A stretch of DNA of 64,000 nt from Sulfurimonas sp. (lineage in GTDB: Bacteria > Campylobacterota > Campylobacteria > Campylobacterales > Sulfurimonadaceae). The position numbers and the translations under genes are program-made. The notes below the pieces were generated by a model. The model did no database searches. It was given only the letters and a program-made list of their open reading frames with translations, and had not been told where the DNA came from. The stretch is taken from positions 310,001-374,000 of the forward strand of contig NZ_JAQTOD010000003.1 of assembly GCF_028713515.1 (NCBI RefSeq), in the 5' to 3' direction. Of this stretch, positions 16,858 through 26,876 are shown piece after piece (position 1 is the stretch's first letter; each line of letters opens with the position of its first letter).

Positions 16858-18708
16858 TTGAATTACTATGAATTGTCACTGCTCGGCTCCCCTTTACCAC
16901 CACTGATATATAAATCCTACGCAGAAATAAACATAGGTTGCTTAGTTTACTTAAAACTAATAAATAGAGACCATAAAGCTGTTGTAATTTCTGCTTGTGA
17001 AGAACCAGAGTTTAAAACCAGCGACATTTTAGAGGTAGATAGTTTCATTTATTCCTCAAAGCAACTAGAGCTTGCCAGATTTATCTCTATCTATTATTTC
17101 TGCTCCGTTGGTGAAGCTTTGGCTCTTATGGTGCCGTTTTCTTTTAGAGCTTTGGAGCAAAGCAAAGAAGATTTGCAAGTACCCATCCACTCTGAAATAG
17201 TGCTCTCCTCAAAGCAAGAAGAAGCTCTTCTGTTTTTAAAACAGCACAATACCTCGCTTCTTTTTGGCGATACTGGAAGCGGAAAAACTGAAATTTATAT
17301 GAAACTGTTTGAGCAAATGATAGCATCTGGTAAAAGAAGTCTGTTTTTGATGCCAGAGATTTCACTTACGCCTCAGATGCACAAGAGACTTGAGTTTCAT
17401 TTTAAAGATAGAGTTGTGATGTGGCACTCAAAACTAACTCCTCTGCAGAAAAAAAAATCACTTGAAAAGATTTATGATGGAACAGCTTACATAATCGCAG
17501 GTCCTCGCTCAGCTCTTTTTTTGCCGATAAAAGATTTGGCTTTGATAGTTGTAGACGAAGAACACGACGATAGCTACAAATCATCATCAAGACCTCGCTA
17601 CAACGCCAGAGATATAGCAATATATATGGGTAAACTTTATGGCATAAATGTAGTTTTAGGAAGTGCTACGCCATCCATGAATAGTTTTGTGAAGTTTCCA
17701 TTCTTTAGATTAAAGGGTGGTCACTTTAACTCTTCAAAAGAGTTAATTTATGAGAGAAGCGTAGATAAATTGACACCTTTGATCTCAAAACATCTAAGAA
17801 CAACACTTGAGAAAAAAGAACAGAGCATTGTGTTTCTTCCTACTCGCGCAAATTTTAAATACCTAGTTTGTGCCGATTGTGGTTACACAACTAAATGTGT
17901 GTTTTGTAGCGTTGGTATGAGCATCCATCAAAAAAGTAACGCACTGAAATGTCACTACTGCAATTTTATGCAAGCAATCCCACAGAAATGTTCAGAGTGT
18001 GAAAGTCATGAGCTTGTTAGCTCAAGGGTTGGAACTGCGGAGATGGTTGACAATATCAGCAGTGAGCTTATCGGAGCTAGAGTTGAACAGTTTGATAGAG
18101 ATATCATCACAACGGCCAACAAGCTAAAAAAAGCATTATCGCGTTTTAATGATGGACTTATTGATATATTTGTCGGAACGCAGATGTTAAGCAAAGGGCA
18201 TGATTACCACGGTGTTACCCTTGCCGTTGTTTTGGGCCTTGATAACATGTTAGGCATGGGCGATTATAGAGCAAGAGAAAAAGCTCTCTCAACGCTTATT
18301 CAGGTAGCTGGACGAAGCGGAAGAAAACAAAATGCCACAGTTTTAGTTCAGAGCTTTAATGAGGAGTTTTTTAGAAGATTTGTAGATAACTACGAAGGGT
18401 TTTTGGAAGAAGAAAAAGAGTACAGAAAAGAGCTGTACCCTCCATATAAAAAACTATGCCGAATCCTTTTTTCTCATAAAAATGGACTAAAGGCTCAAGA
18501 TGAGATGAACAAAATGCACAGTACTTTGCAAAATTACCCAAATATAGAGATTGTTGGATTTGGCAAATGCGCTATTGAGAGGGTTTCTAATAAATACAGA
18601 TTTGAGATACTATTAAGAGCAAACAAGAGCACAGATATAATAAAAGCTATCCACGCCTCCAAAAATACTTTAGCTGAGGTAGACATGGACCCTATTGATT
18701 TTGGATAG
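16858..18708 (+). CDS. priA: Primosomal protein N' (PriA helicase)
   Basis: 616 residues beginning with TTG; no earlier in-frame ATG is available and the first strand NYYELSLLGSPLP matches the start of the family in this phylum. The 3'-DNA-binding N-terminal region is short. Helicase motifs: GDTGSGKTEIY (Walker A), VVDEEHDDSYKSS (DEEH box), ARDIAIYMG, and GTQMLSKGHDY. Eight cysteines in CADCGYTTKCVFC, CHYC and CSEC bind two zinc ions. PriA reloads the DnaB helicase at collapsed replication forks; dnaB is also in this window at 24.3-25.7 kb. It is about 115 residues shorter than the E. coli protein, as usual in Campylobacterota. Its 3' end overlaps the convergent peptidase gene by 17 bp. Confidence 0.95.
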   Translation: MNYYELSLLGSPLPPLIYKSYAEINIGCLVYLKLINRDHKAVVISACEEPEFKTSDILEVDSFIYSSKQLELARFISIYYFCSVGEALALMVPFSFRALEQSKEDLQVPIHSEIVLSSKQEEALLFLKQHNTSLLFGDTGSGKTEIYMKLFEQMIASGKRSLFLMPEISLTPQMHKRLEFHFKDRVVMWHSKLTPLQKKKSLEKIYDGTAYIIAGPRSALFLPIKDLALIVVDEEHDDSYKSSSRPRYNARDIAIYMGKLYGINVVLGSATPSMNSFVKFPFFRLKGGHFNSSKELIYERSVDKLTPLISKHLRTTLEKKEQSIVFLPTRANFKYLVCADCGYTTKCVFCSVGMSIHQKSNALKCHYCNFMQAIPQKCSECESHELVSSRVGTAEMVDNISSELIGARVEQFDRDIITTANKLKKALSRFNDGLIDIFVGTQMLSKGHDYHGVTLAVVLGLDNMLGMGDYRAREKALSTLIQVAGRSGRKQNATVLVQSFNEEFFRRFVDNYEGFLEEEKEYRKELYPPYKKLCRILFSHKNGLKAQDEMNKMHSTLQNYPNIEIVGFGKCAIERVSNKYRFEILLRANKSTDIIKAIHASKNTLAEVDMDPIDFG

Positions 18709-19894
18709 GACTGGCTTCACACTTTTCATTAAAAAAGTAACATACTGAATCAAAATTTGAGATTCTTGGAAATTTTTTATTGTTTTTTAGAATTTGAGCT
18801 ATTGCCTTATCGTTGGTACTTTTTAATTTTAAAAATTCGTTTCTCTCTTTATTTGATAGTTTTTTGACAACGAGCTGAATAACGCTAAGTGGATTTATTG
18901 CTTGTGCAGATCTATATAGACCAAAATGAAGATGTGGACCCGTAGATAAGCCAGTATTACCAACGAAACCTATAACTTCTCCTTTTTTAACACTTTTTCC
19001 TTTTGTGATACCTTTTTTAAAGCTTGATTGATGAGCATACAGCGTTTGGTAATTATTGTCATGTTGGATTCTTGTTACATTTCCATATCCTCTTGTAAAG
19101 CCTGCATAGATAACTCTTCCATTTCCAGATGCTAAGATAGGGGTTCCGATGGGGGCGCCATAGTCAACACCAAGATGCGCGCGGTATTTTTTAAGGATTG
19201 GATGAAATCTTCGAAGTGTAAAAAGAGATGAAACTCTAGCATTTCCTATAGGTTTTGCTAGCAAAAACTCCTCAAGTTCGGCCCCTAACTCATTGTAGTA
19301 TTTGCCATTATCGCTAAGATACATATAGTGTTTTTTGCCCTTCATCTCAATCATAGCAGATTTTAAAAGTGGCATAGAAAAAGGTTTTCCAAGACGATAT
19401 TTTTGCTCATATAACATAACTAGAGTATCGTTTTCTCGTGAATCTTTTTTAAAGTCGAGAGATTTTTTAAAACTAGCTATAAATATATGGGCAAGGTTTG
19501 CGTAACCAGTCTCTTTTATAATATCCAAATAGGGAGAGTTTTTTATCTTAAGCAGTAGCGATTCTGTTTTTGTTTCACTTATGATTGGGATGATTTCAAA
19601 AAGAAACTCCCCTTTAAGTTTATATATGTGCACTTGGAGTTCATCATTTATAGGGATTAGAAGTTGCGTTATCTCACCACTATCTGTTTTTAAAATTTGG
19701 TAACGAACTCCGTATAAAATCTCTTCTGTTAGTTCCTGCTCATCTTTGTCTAAATCATAATAAAGGCTCTTTAGGGGTAGTTTATTTTTTTGCAAAAAGG
19801 AGAGGTAGCTATCTCCGCTACTCCATCTATAGGTCTCAACTTTTGAAGCAAAAAGGGCTGTAGTTAGCAGTAAAAGTATGAAAATTTTTATCAT
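18692..19894 (-). CDS. M23-family peptidoglycan endopeptidase, Csd3/HdpA-like
   Basis: 400 residues with a signal peptide (about 1-17). The C-terminal LytM domain has the zinc ligands in HLGVDYG and HLHFG with the usual GFVGNTGLSTGPHLHFG stretch. The N-terminal region starts with ETYRWSSGDSYLSFLQ and resembles the inhibitory domain of Helicobacter Csd3/HdpA, whose length (about 403) also fits. That enzyme trims peptidoglycan cross-links and stem peptides and controls cell curvature. The gene is divergent from the PgbA-like gene and convergent with priA. Substrate and shape function are inferred from the family. Confidence 0.85.
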   Translation of the reverse strand: MIKIFILLLLTTALFASKVETYRWSSGDSYLSFLQKNKLPLKSLYYDLDKDEQELTEEILYGVRYQILKTDSGEITQLLIPINDELQVHIYKLKGEFLFEIIPIISETKTESLLLKIKNSPYLDIIKETGYANLAHIFIASFKKSLDFKKDSRENDTLVMLYEQKYRLGKPFSMPLLKSAMIEMKGKKHYMYLSDNGKYYNELGAELEEFLLAKPIGNARVSSLFTLRRFHPILKKYRAHLGVDYGAPIGTPILASGNGRVIYAGFTRGYGNVTRIQHDNNYQTLYAHQSSFKKGITKGKSVKKGEVIGFVGNTGLSTGPHLHFGLYRSAQAINPLSVIQLVVKKLSNKERNEFLKLKSTNDKAIAQILKNNKKFPRISNFDSVCYFFNEKCEASPIQNQ

Positions 19895-20000
19895 TTAGTT
19901 AACCATAATTATTTATTTTTGAACAAACTCTAACAAATTTTGCCTTAGTGTGAGATTTGTTTGATATAATCGCAACATATTAATTTTTGGAAGTAAACAA

Positions 20001-20798
20001 ATGAAACATATTTTTTTAATCTTTTTTATTGCTATGGGACTTTATGGAGCTGTTGTAAAATCACCAATTATCAGCGTTAATAAAGATGAAACAGAGGCGA
20101 CAATAAGTGTTGATAAAATCGATGTTGGAGTGAGTGGTTTTATAGTGCATTCGGTAGATAAAAATCATGAAATGATATTAAAAAATGCTGTTGTTGTGGA
20201 GTTTGACAAAGATAGTAAAATAGCAAAATTAAAACTAGAAAAATATACACAACTAGATAGTAACGCCTTACCGAGCGGGAAGTGGGGCATTAAAAATGGA
20301 GATATGGCGGTACTTGCTTTTGGCTACAGCAGAGGGTTGCTGATTGCGCCTAATGAAGATATTTACTATAAGGTTGCAAAAAGTGCAAATATTCAGTGGA
20401 TTCATCCAGATATATTTGCAACATATTTATCGTTTAGTGGTCATCCTACACCTCTGAGGGCTGATTTTACAAAGATGAGTACAACCACTTCTGTTGGATT
20501 AATTTACCTATTTCTTAACGACAGAGTTTACACGCTAGATGCAAAAAGTTTTAAAATATTGACAGTGACGGAAGTAAAACTTGCACAAGAGAGTGTGAAT
20601 CTGCCGTTTTACACAAGAGTAGAAAAGATAGAGGCGTCATGGTGGGGAGAGGGTAGTGGAAGACTTAAAGAGTATGAGCCATACTACTACGAGCTGATAA
20701 TAAAAGCAAACTCAAAAAATAGAGAGCTTTATGATATAGTAAAAAATAGCGATGAAAAAATAAAAAAATTACTTAAACTATTTGAGATAAAGGAGTAG
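20001..20798 (+). CDS. PgbA/PgbB-like conserved exported protein
   Basis: 265 residues with a signal peptide (about 1-17, ending near GLYGA). The body is rich in beta strands, with GYSRGLLIAPN and LFLNDRVYTLDAKSF, resembling the N-terminal domain of the Helicobacter plasminogen-binding proteins PgbA/PgbB. The lysine-rich C-terminal plasminogen-binding tail of those proteins is only hinted at here (DEKIKKLLKLFEIKE). In a presumably free-living organism the conserved domain probably has a housekeeping envelope role and the Pgb name is not informative. GGAAG lies seven bases before the ATG, and a TATAAT at about 19966 fits a promoter. It is followed by the FAD oxidase gene 2 bp later. Confidence 0.75.
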   Translation: MKHIFLIFFIAMGLYGAVVKSPIISVNKDETEATISVDKIDVGVSGFIVHSVDKNHEMILKNAVVVEFDKDSKIAKLKLEKYTQLDSNALPSGKWGIKNGDMAVLAFGYSRGLLIAPNEDIYYKVAKSANIQWIHPDIFATYLSFSGHPTPLRADFTKMSTTTSVGLIYLFLNDRVYTLDAKSFKILTVTEVKLAQESVNLPFYTRVEKIEASWWGEGSGRLKEYEPYYYELIIKANSKNRELYDIVKNSDEKIKKLLKLFEIKE

Positions 20799-20800
20799 TT

Positions 20801-22183
20801 ATGATTGAAGCAAAACACCTAGAGTATTTTACAAGCATAGTGGGGGATGAGAATATTTACAGCGATAAAGCCCATCTTATAGCCTACTCTTATGATGCAA
20901 CGAGAGAGCATTTTGAGCCAGATGCGGTTATCTTCCCAAGAGATGAAGATGACATAAGCAAGATTTTAAAGTACTGCAATGAGCATATAATCGTTATAGT
21001 TCCAAGAGGTGCTGGAAGTGGATTTACTGGTGGGGCGCTTCCAAGTAGTGGTGGCGTTGTGCTTGCTATGGAGCGCCATATGAACAAAATCTTAGAGATT
21101 GATATGAAAAATATGGTAGCAGTCGTTCAACCAGGTGTTATAAACATGGAGCTGCAACAAGCAGTCGAAGCGGTAGGTCTTTTTTATCCACCAGATCCAG
21201 CAAGTCAAGAGTATTCAAGCATCGGCGGAAATGTTAGTGAAAACGCTGGTGGTATGAGAGCTGCGAAGTATGGAATCACAAAAGATTATGTCATGGCAAC
21301 AAGAGCGGTTTTACCAAATGGCGACATAATCAAGGCTGGAAAAAGAACTATCAAGGATGTCGCAGGTTATAACATTAGCGGTATTTTGATAGCAAGCGAG
21401 GGGACTTTAGCGGTTTTAAGTGAGATAACTCTTAAACTTATACCAAAGCCAAAGATGACAAAAACAGCTATGGGAATTTTTCCAACTGTTAGCATGGCAA
21501 TGGAGGCTGTTTATAAGACAATGGCAAGCGGAATCACTCCGGTTGCTATGGAGTTTCTAGACAATCTCACCATCAGAGCGGTTGAGCAGATATATAAAAA
21601 AGGATTGCCGGTAGATGCTGGAGCGTTGCTTGTGACTGATGTCGATGGTAATTTAGAAGAGGATTTAAACTTCCAGTTAGCTCAAATAGAAAAGGTGTTT
21701 AAAGAGAATGGCTGTAGTGAGTTTAAAATTGCAAAGAATGATGCCGAAGCTAAAGATATCTGGTTTGCAAGAAGAAACGCATCACAATCGCTAAGTGTTT
21801 ATGGAAGTAAAAAGTTAAACGAAGATGTAACGGTTCCAAGATCGGCTCTTCCTGAACTTTTGGAGAGATTTTACGCGATTGCCGATAAATATAATATAAA
21901 AATCCCATGTTTTGGGCATACAGGTGATGGAAATGTGCATACAAATGTTATGGTTGATGGTAAAGACCCTGAGCAGGTAAAGATAGCTTATCTAGCGATA
22001 GAAGAGGTGTTTCAAGCGACAATTGACTTAGGTGGAACACTTAGTGGAGAACATGGGATTGGTTTGGCAAAAGCGCCATATATGCACATGGCATTTACGG
22101 ATGAAGAGATGAACCTTTTTAGATCTATAAAAAAAGCATTTGATCCAAATAATATTCTAAATCCATCAAAAATGGGACTATAA
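20801..22183 (+). CDS. FAD-linked oxidase, GlcD / D-lactate dehydrogenase type
   Basis: 460 residues. The PCMH-type FAD-binding domain (about 35-215) contains PRGAGSGFTGGALPS and the SIGGNVSENAGGMRAAKYG block. The C-terminal oxidase domain has the active-site histidines in FGHTGDGNVHTN and GEHGIGLAK. Such enzymes oxidise 2-hydroxyacids (glycolate, D-lactate) and feed quinones. No glcE or glcF iron-sulfur partner is adjacent, which argues for a single-subunit D-lactate-type enzyme, but the sequence resembles GlcD. No signal peptide. It follows the PgbA-like gene by 2 bp and precedes the YihY gene by 23 bp. Confidence 0.88.
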   Translation: MIEAKHLEYFTSIVGDENIYSDKAHLIAYSYDATREHFEPDAVIFPRDEDDISKILKYCNEHIIVIVPRGAGSGFTGGALPSSGGVVLAMERHMNKILEIDMKNMVAVVQPGVINMELQQAVEAVGLFYPPDPASQEYSSIGGNVSENAGGMRAAKYGITKDYVMATRAVLPNGDIIKAGKRTIKDVAGYNISGILIASEGTLAVLSEITLKLIPKPKMTKTAMGIFPTVSMAMEAVYKTMASGITPVAMEFLDNLTIRAVEQIYKKGLPVDAGALLVTDVDGNLEEDLNFQLAQIEKVFKENGCSEFKIAKNDAEAKDIWFARRNASQSLSVYGSKKLNEDVTVPRSALPELLERFYAIADKYNIKIPCFGHTGDGNVHTNVMVDGKDPEQVKIAYLAIEEVFQATIDLGGTLSGEHGIGLAKAPYMHMAFTDEEMNLFRSIKKAFDPNNILNPSKMGL

Positions 22184-22206
22184 GAAGTACAAAAGGTGCG
22201 TGAGCT

Positions 22207-23040
22207 ATGCAAGAGCTAAAATTTAATCTAAAAAAAATTTATAGAAACGCAAGATTTCTTATAGACTCTTTTTTAGATAAAGAACTGACCTTTTTTGCTG
22301 CAAGTTTAAGTTTTTATACAATTTTTATAATCATTCCCATGCTTCTGATAATGATGACGCTTCTGACCTCTCTGCCTTCATTTACTGCGTATTATGGGGC
22401 TATTAAAACATTTATATTCTCAAATCTTATGCCGGTAAATTCAGAAATTTTTATTGGTTATATGGATGATTTTCTAAAAAATTCTGCAAAAATGGGGATT
22501 GTTGGACTTGCGATGATTTTGGTCTCTTCACTGCTATTTTTTAAAGATTTTGAGTATATTGCGAACAAAATCTTTCATGCAAAGTCAAGGACACTTTGGG
22601 AATCCATAACAACATACTGGACGATGCTTACGCTAACACCAATAGCTCTTGGAGTATCTTTTTTTATAACTGGCTATGTGGTAAATCTAGCTAGTAAAAA
22701 TGAGCTTACAGCAGGTTTGAATATACTTCCATGGATTCCGTACATTATCATCTGGGCTCTCTTTTTTCTTATTTTTCAGATTGCTGCAAATACAAAAGTA
22801 AATCCAAAAGCCTCGCTTATAAGCTCATTTATAATATCAATAATCTTTAGTGTCTCTAAAAATAGCTTTATACAGTATGTTTTTTATAATAAATCTTATA
22901 CAACTATTTATGGCTCATTTTCTATCATAATGTTTCTGTTTTTGTGGATTTACCTATCGTGGATTATTTTTATCTATGGACTAAAGCTTTGCTACATCAT
23001 AGACCGCATATATTATAATCGAACTAGAGAGCAGGATTAA
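22207..23040 (+). CDS. YihY/virulence factor BrkB family inner-membrane protein
   Basis: 277 residues with six membrane segments. The N-terminal cytoplasmic helix is followed by ELTFFAASLSFYTIFIIIPML, the family's signature first helix, and the region near the C-terminus has FYNKSYTTIYGSFSIIMFLFLWIYLSW. The family was once misnamed ribonuclease BN; its biochemical role is not established. The last 60 bp overlap the convergent ComEC gene, an unusually long overlap for this chromosome. AAGGTG lies eleven bases before the ATG. Confidence 0.88.
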   Translation: MQELKFNLKKIYRNARFLIDSFLDKELTFFAASLSFYTIFIIIPMLLIMMTLLTSLPSFTAYYGAIKTFIFSNLMPVNSEIFIGYMDDFLKNSAKMGIVGLAMILVSSLLFFKDFEYIANKIFHAKSRTLWESITTYWTMLTLTPIALGVSFFITGYVVNLASKNELTAGLNILPWIPYIIIWALFFLIFQIAANTKVNPKASLISSFIISIIFSVSKNSFIQYVFYNKSYTTIYGSFSIIMFLFLWIYLSWIIFIYGLKLCYIIDRIYYNRTREQD

Positions 23041-24249
23041 AGCCCACATCCAAAACTTGTCAAATATCGCCAGAAAAGATAACTCTATGTGAAGTAAAAA
23101 TAGATATGGACTTAACTCTATTTTCGTACCGTCTCTACTTAAAGTCAAAAGCCATGCTAAAAATGAGTCAAAAAAATCTCCATAACCGACAAAATGTAAA
23201 AATATGCTCAGCGGATAAAATGGGGTAAACAGCACAGATAAAATAATAGAGAGTGGATGGTAGAGTGTGAAATTTTGAAATATAAAAAGTGATGCTGGCA
23301 ACATAAAGAGATAGACAAGCACCGAGATGCCTGCTATCTGCCAAAGAGTACTTAGGTTTTTAAAGTGAATTAGAAATAAAAATATATAAAAAACTCCACC
23401 TGCTGAGAGCCAAAAACCTAGCGTAAACCCTAGTCTTGGAAAAAATGCTAGAAGCAGGAAAATGGTTACAAGAAGAGTCTGCATTGATAGGATTTTGATG
23501 CCTCTGTCATAAAGAACGAAACCAACTACAAACATCCCAAAAGAGCGAACAAGTGCTGGCGGAGAGTCTAGAAAAATCATATAGAAAAAAAGTACGACCA
23601 CTACGATAGCAAATAGATCTACTTTTGAGTTTCTATATGGAAAGAATCTACTTTGAAAAAACCGATAGATTGGACTAAGAAAAAAGTACAAAATAGCACT
23701 TAAAACGCCAAGATGAAAACCGCTTATGGAGATAATATGTGCAACTCCTAGGTTTGAGAATGCTGTTTGTAGCTCTTGTTTGACTATCGCAGAAGTGTAG
23801 AGTGCTTGATAGATGTTTGCAATATCTTGATTTTGATGTGCGTTTGAAATCCGCTCATTTACCTTTTGTTTTAAAGATGTCTCACTATAAATCTGTTTGA
23901 TTTTACTTTTTGCAAAAAATGTTGTGAAATAGCTATAAAATGAGAGCTCGTTTGGAAAAATCTCAATCTCAATCTTTCTATCCGTAAGTGGTTTTAGTGA
24001 TTTTTTTGCTGTTGTATAAAAAGTCAAACCATCATCGGAATGGAGTTTAAGAACTTGAAATATTTTTGAGTTTTTCTCTTTTGTGTACTGTTTTATAACT
24101 GTTGCTTGAACTACTTGCGAGTCAAAACGGATGAACTCTTTGTAATTTTTGTATTCAAAAATAACGGTGGTAAAAAGGATAGAGATGCAAAAAAGCAGGA
24201 AAAGAAAAAACTCTTTTTTTGTACTAAAAAGAGAGATTCTCTTTAGCAT
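22981..24249 (-). CDS. comEC: ComEC/Rec2-family DNA uptake channel (competence domain only)
   Basis: 422 residues. An N-terminal membrane helix pair is followed by a DUF4131-like OB domain (about 45-115) and a competence domain with about eight helices, including LGVAHIISISGFHLGVLSAIL, the ComEC signature. The C-terminal metallo-beta-lactamase domain of long ComEC proteins is absent, as in other Campylobacterota. The protein carries single-stranded DNA across the inner membrane in natural transformation. It starts 3 bp after dnaB and presumably shares its message. The strong match in the SGFHLG segment makes the family secure; competence itself is not shown. Confidence 0.9.
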   Translation of the reverse strand: MLKRISLFSTKKEFFLFLLFCISILFTTVIFEYKNYKEFIRFDSQVVQATVIKQYTKEKNSKIFQVLKLHSDDGLTFYTTAKKSLKPLTDRKIEIEIFPNELSFYSYFTTFFAKSKIKQIYSETSLKQKVNERISNAHQNQDIANIYQALYTSAIVKQELQTAFSNLGVAHIISISGFHLGVLSAILYFFLSPIYRFFQSRFFPYRNSKVDLFAIVVVVLFFYMIFLDSPPALVRSFGMFVVGFVLYDRGIKILSMQTLLVTIFLLLAFFPRLGFTLGFWLSAGGVFYIFLFLIHFKNLSTLWQIAGISVLVYLFMLPASLFIFQNFTLYHPLSIILSVLFTPFYPLSIFLHFVGYGDFFDSFLAWLLTLSRDGTKIELSPYLFLLHIELSFLAIFDKFWMWALILLSSSIIIYAVYDVAKL

Positions 24250-24252
24250 GTT

Positions 24253-25695
24253 TTATAGAGTTGGCATTGCCATAGAGTCGTTAAAGCCCATATTAGCAGA
24301 GCGAGTATCAACATTTTCATAAACAGTTTCAACTCCTCTAGGAGAAGATTCAACAAATCTTGTAAGTTTTTTCTGAAACAGAAGCTTTACATGCCCAGTT
24401 GGTCCATTTCTCTGTTTTCCGATAATGATTTCAGCCTCTTCTTCGTCTCTTTCTTGATAAGTAGAGGCATACTCTTTGCCAGTAGCTTTTGCAGCTTTTT
24501 CTCGCTCTTTTTCCTCTTTGTAGAGGTAAACATCGTCGCGGTAAACAAACAAGATGATATCTGCATCCTGCTCAATTGAGCCAGATTCGCGGATATCACT
24601 AAGCATTGGTCGCTTGTCGTTTCTTGATTCTAGTCCACGGTTTAGTTGAGAGAGAGCAACTATCGGCATACTTAACTCACGGGCGAGCATTTTTAGTCCA
24701 CGAGATATGTCTGAGACTTGAAGATGTCTATCTTGAGTTCCGATACCACTCATAATCTGTAGATAATCAATTACGGCTATCTCTATCTCTGGATGTTGGT
24801 TTTTGAGTTTTCTTAGCTTTGAGCGAAGTTGATTTATGTTTATGCTTCCGGCATCATCAACATAGAGTTTAGCGTCATTCATTTTGCCGATGGCATGGGT
24901 TAGTTGGCTCCATTGACCATCATCCATATCGCCAACTCGAAGTTTTTGAAGAGGGATAGAAGTTTGGATAGAGAGAAGTCTTAGCATAAGCTGTTCTGCT
25001 GGCATCTCAAGAGAGAAAAATGCAACTCCTTTACCCTGTACGATAAGGTTATTTACAGTGTTTAAGATAAAGCTTGTTTTGCCCATAGCAGGCCTAGCAG
25101 CTACAATAACCAAATCACCTTTGCCAAACCCAGTTGTCATTTTGTTGAGTTCTTTAAAGCCTGTATCAACTCCAACAAGAACATTGTTTCCACGAGCTTT
25201 CATCTCTTTGATATACTCAAGAGTTTCAAATGTCATTTTAGTAGAATCTTTAAAATCACTTGTCTGATTCTCTTGTGTTATGTCATATAGTTTTCTCTCT
25301 ACAATATCAATAACATCAGCAGCAGGGAGTTGTTCTTCAACTGTTACTCTTTTTATCTCTGTTGTGAGTGTCAAAAGATGTCGTTTAAGGGATTTGTCTT
25401 TTATCTCATCAACATAAGCTTTTGTGTTTGAGATAGGGTTTGCGGAGAGTATCTCAAGCATAACGCTCTCATCAAATTTTTTAGCCTTTATAAGCTCTTT
25501 TTTTATAAACTCTTCATCAATAGGTTGATCTTTTTGAAAAAGAAGAACCATTGTTTTGTAGATATCTTGATGTGCCGGAAGGTAGAAGTCATCATGTTTT
25601 ATGGTGTTACTAAGGTCATCAAACTGAGTTGGTTCAAAGATGATGGAGCTAAGAATGCTTCTCTCAAAAACAAGATTATATAGATTATCGTTCAT
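24253..25695 (-). CDS. dnaB: Replicative DNA helicase DnaB
   Basis: 480 residues. The N-terminal collar domain (about 1-110) is followed by a linker and a RecA-type motor: Walker A ARPAMGKTS at 200-208, Walker B IAVIDYLQIM at 306-315, and the H4 region ALSQLNRGLESR. Near the C-terminus a charged stretch (about 392-420, beginning YKEEKEREK and ending QERDEEE) interrupts the usual link between the YRDDVY and AEIIIGKQRNGPTG blocks. A comparable insert is described for Helicobacter pylori DnaB, where it supports hexamer stability and activity. The gene sits in an ispG-dnaB-comEC run with 2-3 bp gaps. Confidence 0.97.
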   Translation of the reverse strand: MNDNLYNLVFERSILSSIIFEPTQFDDLSNTIKHDDFYLPAHQDIYKTMVLLFQKDQPIDEEFIKKELIKAKKFDESVMLEILSANPISNTKAYVDEIKDKSLKRHLLTLTTEIKRVTVEEQLPAADVIDIVERKLYDITQENQTSDFKDSTKMTFETLEYIKEMKARGNNVLVGVDTGFKELNKMTTGFGKGDLVIVAARPAMGKTSFILNTVNNLIVQGKGVAFFSLEMPAEQLMLRLLSIQTSIPLQKLRVGDMDDGQWSQLTHAIGKMNDAKLYVDDAGSININQLRSKLRKLKNQHPEIEIAVIDYLQIMSGIGTQDRHLQVSDISRGLKMLARELSMPIVALSQLNRGLESRNDKRPMLSDIRESGSIEQDADIILFVYRDDVYLYKEEKEREKAAKATGKEYASTYQERDEEEAEIIIGKQRNGPTGHVKLLFQKKLTRFVESSPRGVETVYENVDTRSANMGFNDSMAMPTL

Positions 25696-25697
25696 GT

Positions 25698-26756
25698 TTA
25701 ACTCTCTTTCGCCATTTTTTCAACTTCTAGCACAAATCTATCTACAAGTTCGCTCTCATCTAGGTTTGCAACAACTTCACCCTTAACCATAACGAGCCCT
25801 TTTCCTTTGCCATAAGCGATGGCGACATCAGCGTGAGCCGCCTCACCAATAGCATTTACAACACATCCCATAACAGAGACATTTAGCGGAGCTTTGATGT
25901 GAGCGGTTCGTCTCTCAATTTCGCCAACTGCAGTTACTAAATCCGCTTCGATTCGTCCACAGGTAGGGCATGAGATGATATTTAGCCCATCTTTAAGGGC
26001 ACCGCTATCTTTTAAAATAGCTCGAGCGACGATTATCTCCTCTTCAAGTTCTCCAGTTATAGAGACTCTCATAGTGTCGCCGATGCCATCGAGAAGCAGA
26101 GTACCAAGCCCAATGGAGCTTTTGACGGTTGCATGAAAAAGTGTTCCAGCTTCTGTAACTCCAAGATGGAAAGGGTAGCTATTTTTTGGACGAAGCATTC
26201 TGTACGCATCGACAGTTCTTTGAACATCACTTGCTTTTAGAGAGATTTTAATATCATCAAATCCCAAATCCTCTAAAAATTTAATGTTATACTCAGCAGA
26301 AGCCACCATTCCTTCAGCGGTTTGTCCATACTTGTTTAAAAACTCTTTTTCCAAACTTCCAGCATTTACGCCGATTCGTATCGGGATGTTTCGAGCTTGA
26401 CAAGCTTTTACAACCTCTTTCACTCGCTCTTTTGAGCCAATGTTTCCCGGATTTATACGGATACAATCAACCACTTCAGCAGCAACGAGTGCTAAGCGAT
26501 GGTTGAAGTGAATATCTGCAATCAGAGGAAGTGAAATTTGCTCTTTGATAGATTTTAGTGCAAGGGCATCTTCCATCTCTGGAACTGCAACACGGACAAT
26601 ATCACATCCTGCAAAATGAAGCCGTTTTATCTGCTCAATAGTAGTGGCAACATCGGATGTTTTTGAGAAAGTCATTGATTGAGTAGAGATAGGTGCATCG
26701 CCACCAACAGCCACATTGCCGACAAAAATTTGTTTAGTAGGAATTCGTTTAATCAT
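25698..26756 (-). CDS. ispG: 4-hydroxy-3-methylbut-2-en-1-yl diphosphate synthase
   Basis: 352 residues, the short form typical of bacteria. It opens with an [20 protein letters not shown] segment, followed by a TIM-barrel with [12 protein letters not shown], and the reductase part carries the cluster ligands in [12 protein letters not shown] and [11 protein letters not shown]. The enzyme performs the penultimate step of the MEP pathway to isoprenoids, using a 4Fe-4S cluster in the cytoplasm. It is the first gene of the run ispG-dnaB-comEC, and the AAGAAGAT before the start is a weak ribosome site. Isoprenoid output is needed for menaquinone side chains. Confidence 0.97.
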   Translation of the reverse strand: MIKRIPTKQIFVGNVAVGGDAPISTQSMTFSKTSDVATTIEQIKRLHFAGCDIVRVAVPEMEDALALKSIKEQISLPLIADIHFNHRLALVAAEVVDCIRINPGNIGSKERVKEVVKACQARNIPIRIGVNAGSLEKEFLNKYGQTAEGMVASAEYNIKFLEDLGFDDIKISLKASDVQRTVDAYRMLRPKNSYPFHLGVTEAGTLFHATVKSSIGLGTLLLDGIGDTMRVSITGELEEEIIVARAILKDSGALKDGLNIISCPTCGRIEADLVTAVGEIERRTAHIKAPLNVSVMGCVVNAIGEAAHADVAIAYGKGKGLVMVKGEVVANLDESELVDRFVLEVEKMAKES

Positions 26757-26876
26757 AAGAAGATTTTAGCTATTTTGGTATAAAAAAGTGCTTCAGTTTT
26801 AATAATTTATATAGAGTGCAGCAATGTTAAAACACAATAGATGAACAAAAGCTAATTTGCTAATGTTCAAGATTGA

